NCBI GenBank assembly: GCA_017881285.1
Contig: JADGRD010000148.1
Coordinates: forward strand, 1 to 7,821
Source: Pseudomonadota bacterium
GTDB lineage: Bacteria; Myxococcota_A; Polyangia; Fen-1088
Length of the DNA: 7,821 bases
Direction of reading: 5' to 3'
Shown piece by piece: positions 7,444-7,821 of this stretch. Position numbers and translations under genes: made by a program. Below the pieces are notes generated by a model, which made no database searches, was not told where the DNA came from, and saw only the letters and a program-made list of their open reading frames with translations. Within the stretch, counting starts at the first letter, position 1. The number at the start of each line of letters is the position of its first letter.

Positions 7444-7821
7444 CTGGCGCCTCGCGTGGCGGCGCGTTCGTAGTCGGCGGCGTCCTTGCGCATGCGTTGG
7501 AGGTCGGCGCTGGCGCCGCGCTGCAACTGCTCCGCGCGGCTGGCGAGACCCGAGAAGCCCCATCCCCAGTACCGGCTGTGCGCCTTGCGATACACGAGCG
7601 CGCCCGCGGCGGTGGCCATCTCGCTGGTCTCGCCCGTTGGCGAGAGCTCGGGCAAGCGCGGGCCCGCCGCCGCGACGAGGGCCTGCGACGATGTCCACTC
7701 TGCGGGCGAAAGCATCCGGGCGAAGAGGGTCTTGGCGTTCTCACTGGTGGCGCCTGGCTCGAAACGCGCGAGCAGGCGGGCGCGTTCCGGGCCTTCGGGT
7801 ACCACGCTTTGCGTGATGTCG
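7440..7821 (-). CDS. Hypothetical protein, C-terminal part (5' end outside window)
   Basis: An open frame enters from the right edge and ends at TGA 7440-7442, overlapping the xseA start by four bases (GTGA), which supports translational coupling and one transcript. The visible 126 residues read from DITQSVVPEGPERARLL to DAADYERAATRGAR. They are Ala/Arg/Glu-rich and probably helical, with an aromatic patch YWGWGF near the middle and a charged tail that could form a coiled coil. No transmembrane helix, signal peptide (the N-terminus is missing) or known catalytic motif is visible, and I do not recognise the family. A GTG at 7805 could be a start codon, but the frame stays open beyond it to the edge with no stop, so the gene most likely begins upstream. 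Confidence 0.7.
   Translation of the reverse strand, partial: DITQSVVPEGPERARLLARFEPGATSENAKTLFARMLSPAEWTSSQALVAAAGPRLPELSPTGETSEMATAAGALVYRKAHSRYWGWGFSGLASRAEQLQRGASADLQRMRKDAADYERAATRGAR

Noticed and set aside
7444..7698. N-terminal extension of XseA to the ATG at 7698
   Set aside because: Low-complexity Arg-rich sequence overlapping the upstream gene; the GTGA overlap and GAGG favour the start at 7443.

Overview
The window is GC-rich, high-GC3 bacterial DNA with four confident genes, one gene cut by the right edge, and two blocks of repetitive intergenic DNA. The gene content suggests a Proteobacteria/Myxococcota-type Gram-negative: an E. coli-like LGST phosphatidylserine decarboxylase, a methyltransferase behind a very long proline-rich leader, a group-2 sigma-70 factor with an acidic head, and XseA. 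The taxon is inferred from style and no marker proves it. No mobile-element transposase, tRNA, rRNA or CRISPR is visible.

Layout. 1-287 is a tandem array of an ~80-bp palindrome-containing repeat that probably continues left of the window. 398-1273 (+) is psd, and 1297-3285 (+) is a proline-rich/methyltransferase fusion 23 bp behind it, probably in the same transcript. 3286-3584 is a structured intergenic region with a terminator-like hairpin and several short direct repeats. 3585-5195 (+) is a sigma-70 family factor. 5196-5931 is a ~740-bp gap between convergent genes, full of hairpins. Within it, two inverted copies of a modular repeat flank a degraded GxxExxY-family fragment. 5932-7443 (-) is xseA, whose GTG start overlaps the stop of an unidentified upstream gene (7440-7821, -, 5' end outside the window).

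How the genes relate. Psd makes phosphatidylethanolamine in the membrane. The co-directional methyltransferase has no assignable substrate. The sigma factor is a separate transcription unit with its own leader. XseA is the catalytic subunit of exonuclease VII; its partner xseB is not in the window.

The most unusual content is the modular intergenic repeat family. It has a hairpin, then a CGCG-containing link, then a GGA(A)CCCTGGGAGGG palindromic block. It occurs as a direct tandem array before psd and as an inverted pair around a GxxExxY remnant after the sigma gene. This could be a non-autonomous (MITE/REP-like) element family. That is inference from pattern alone and needs a genome-wide search.
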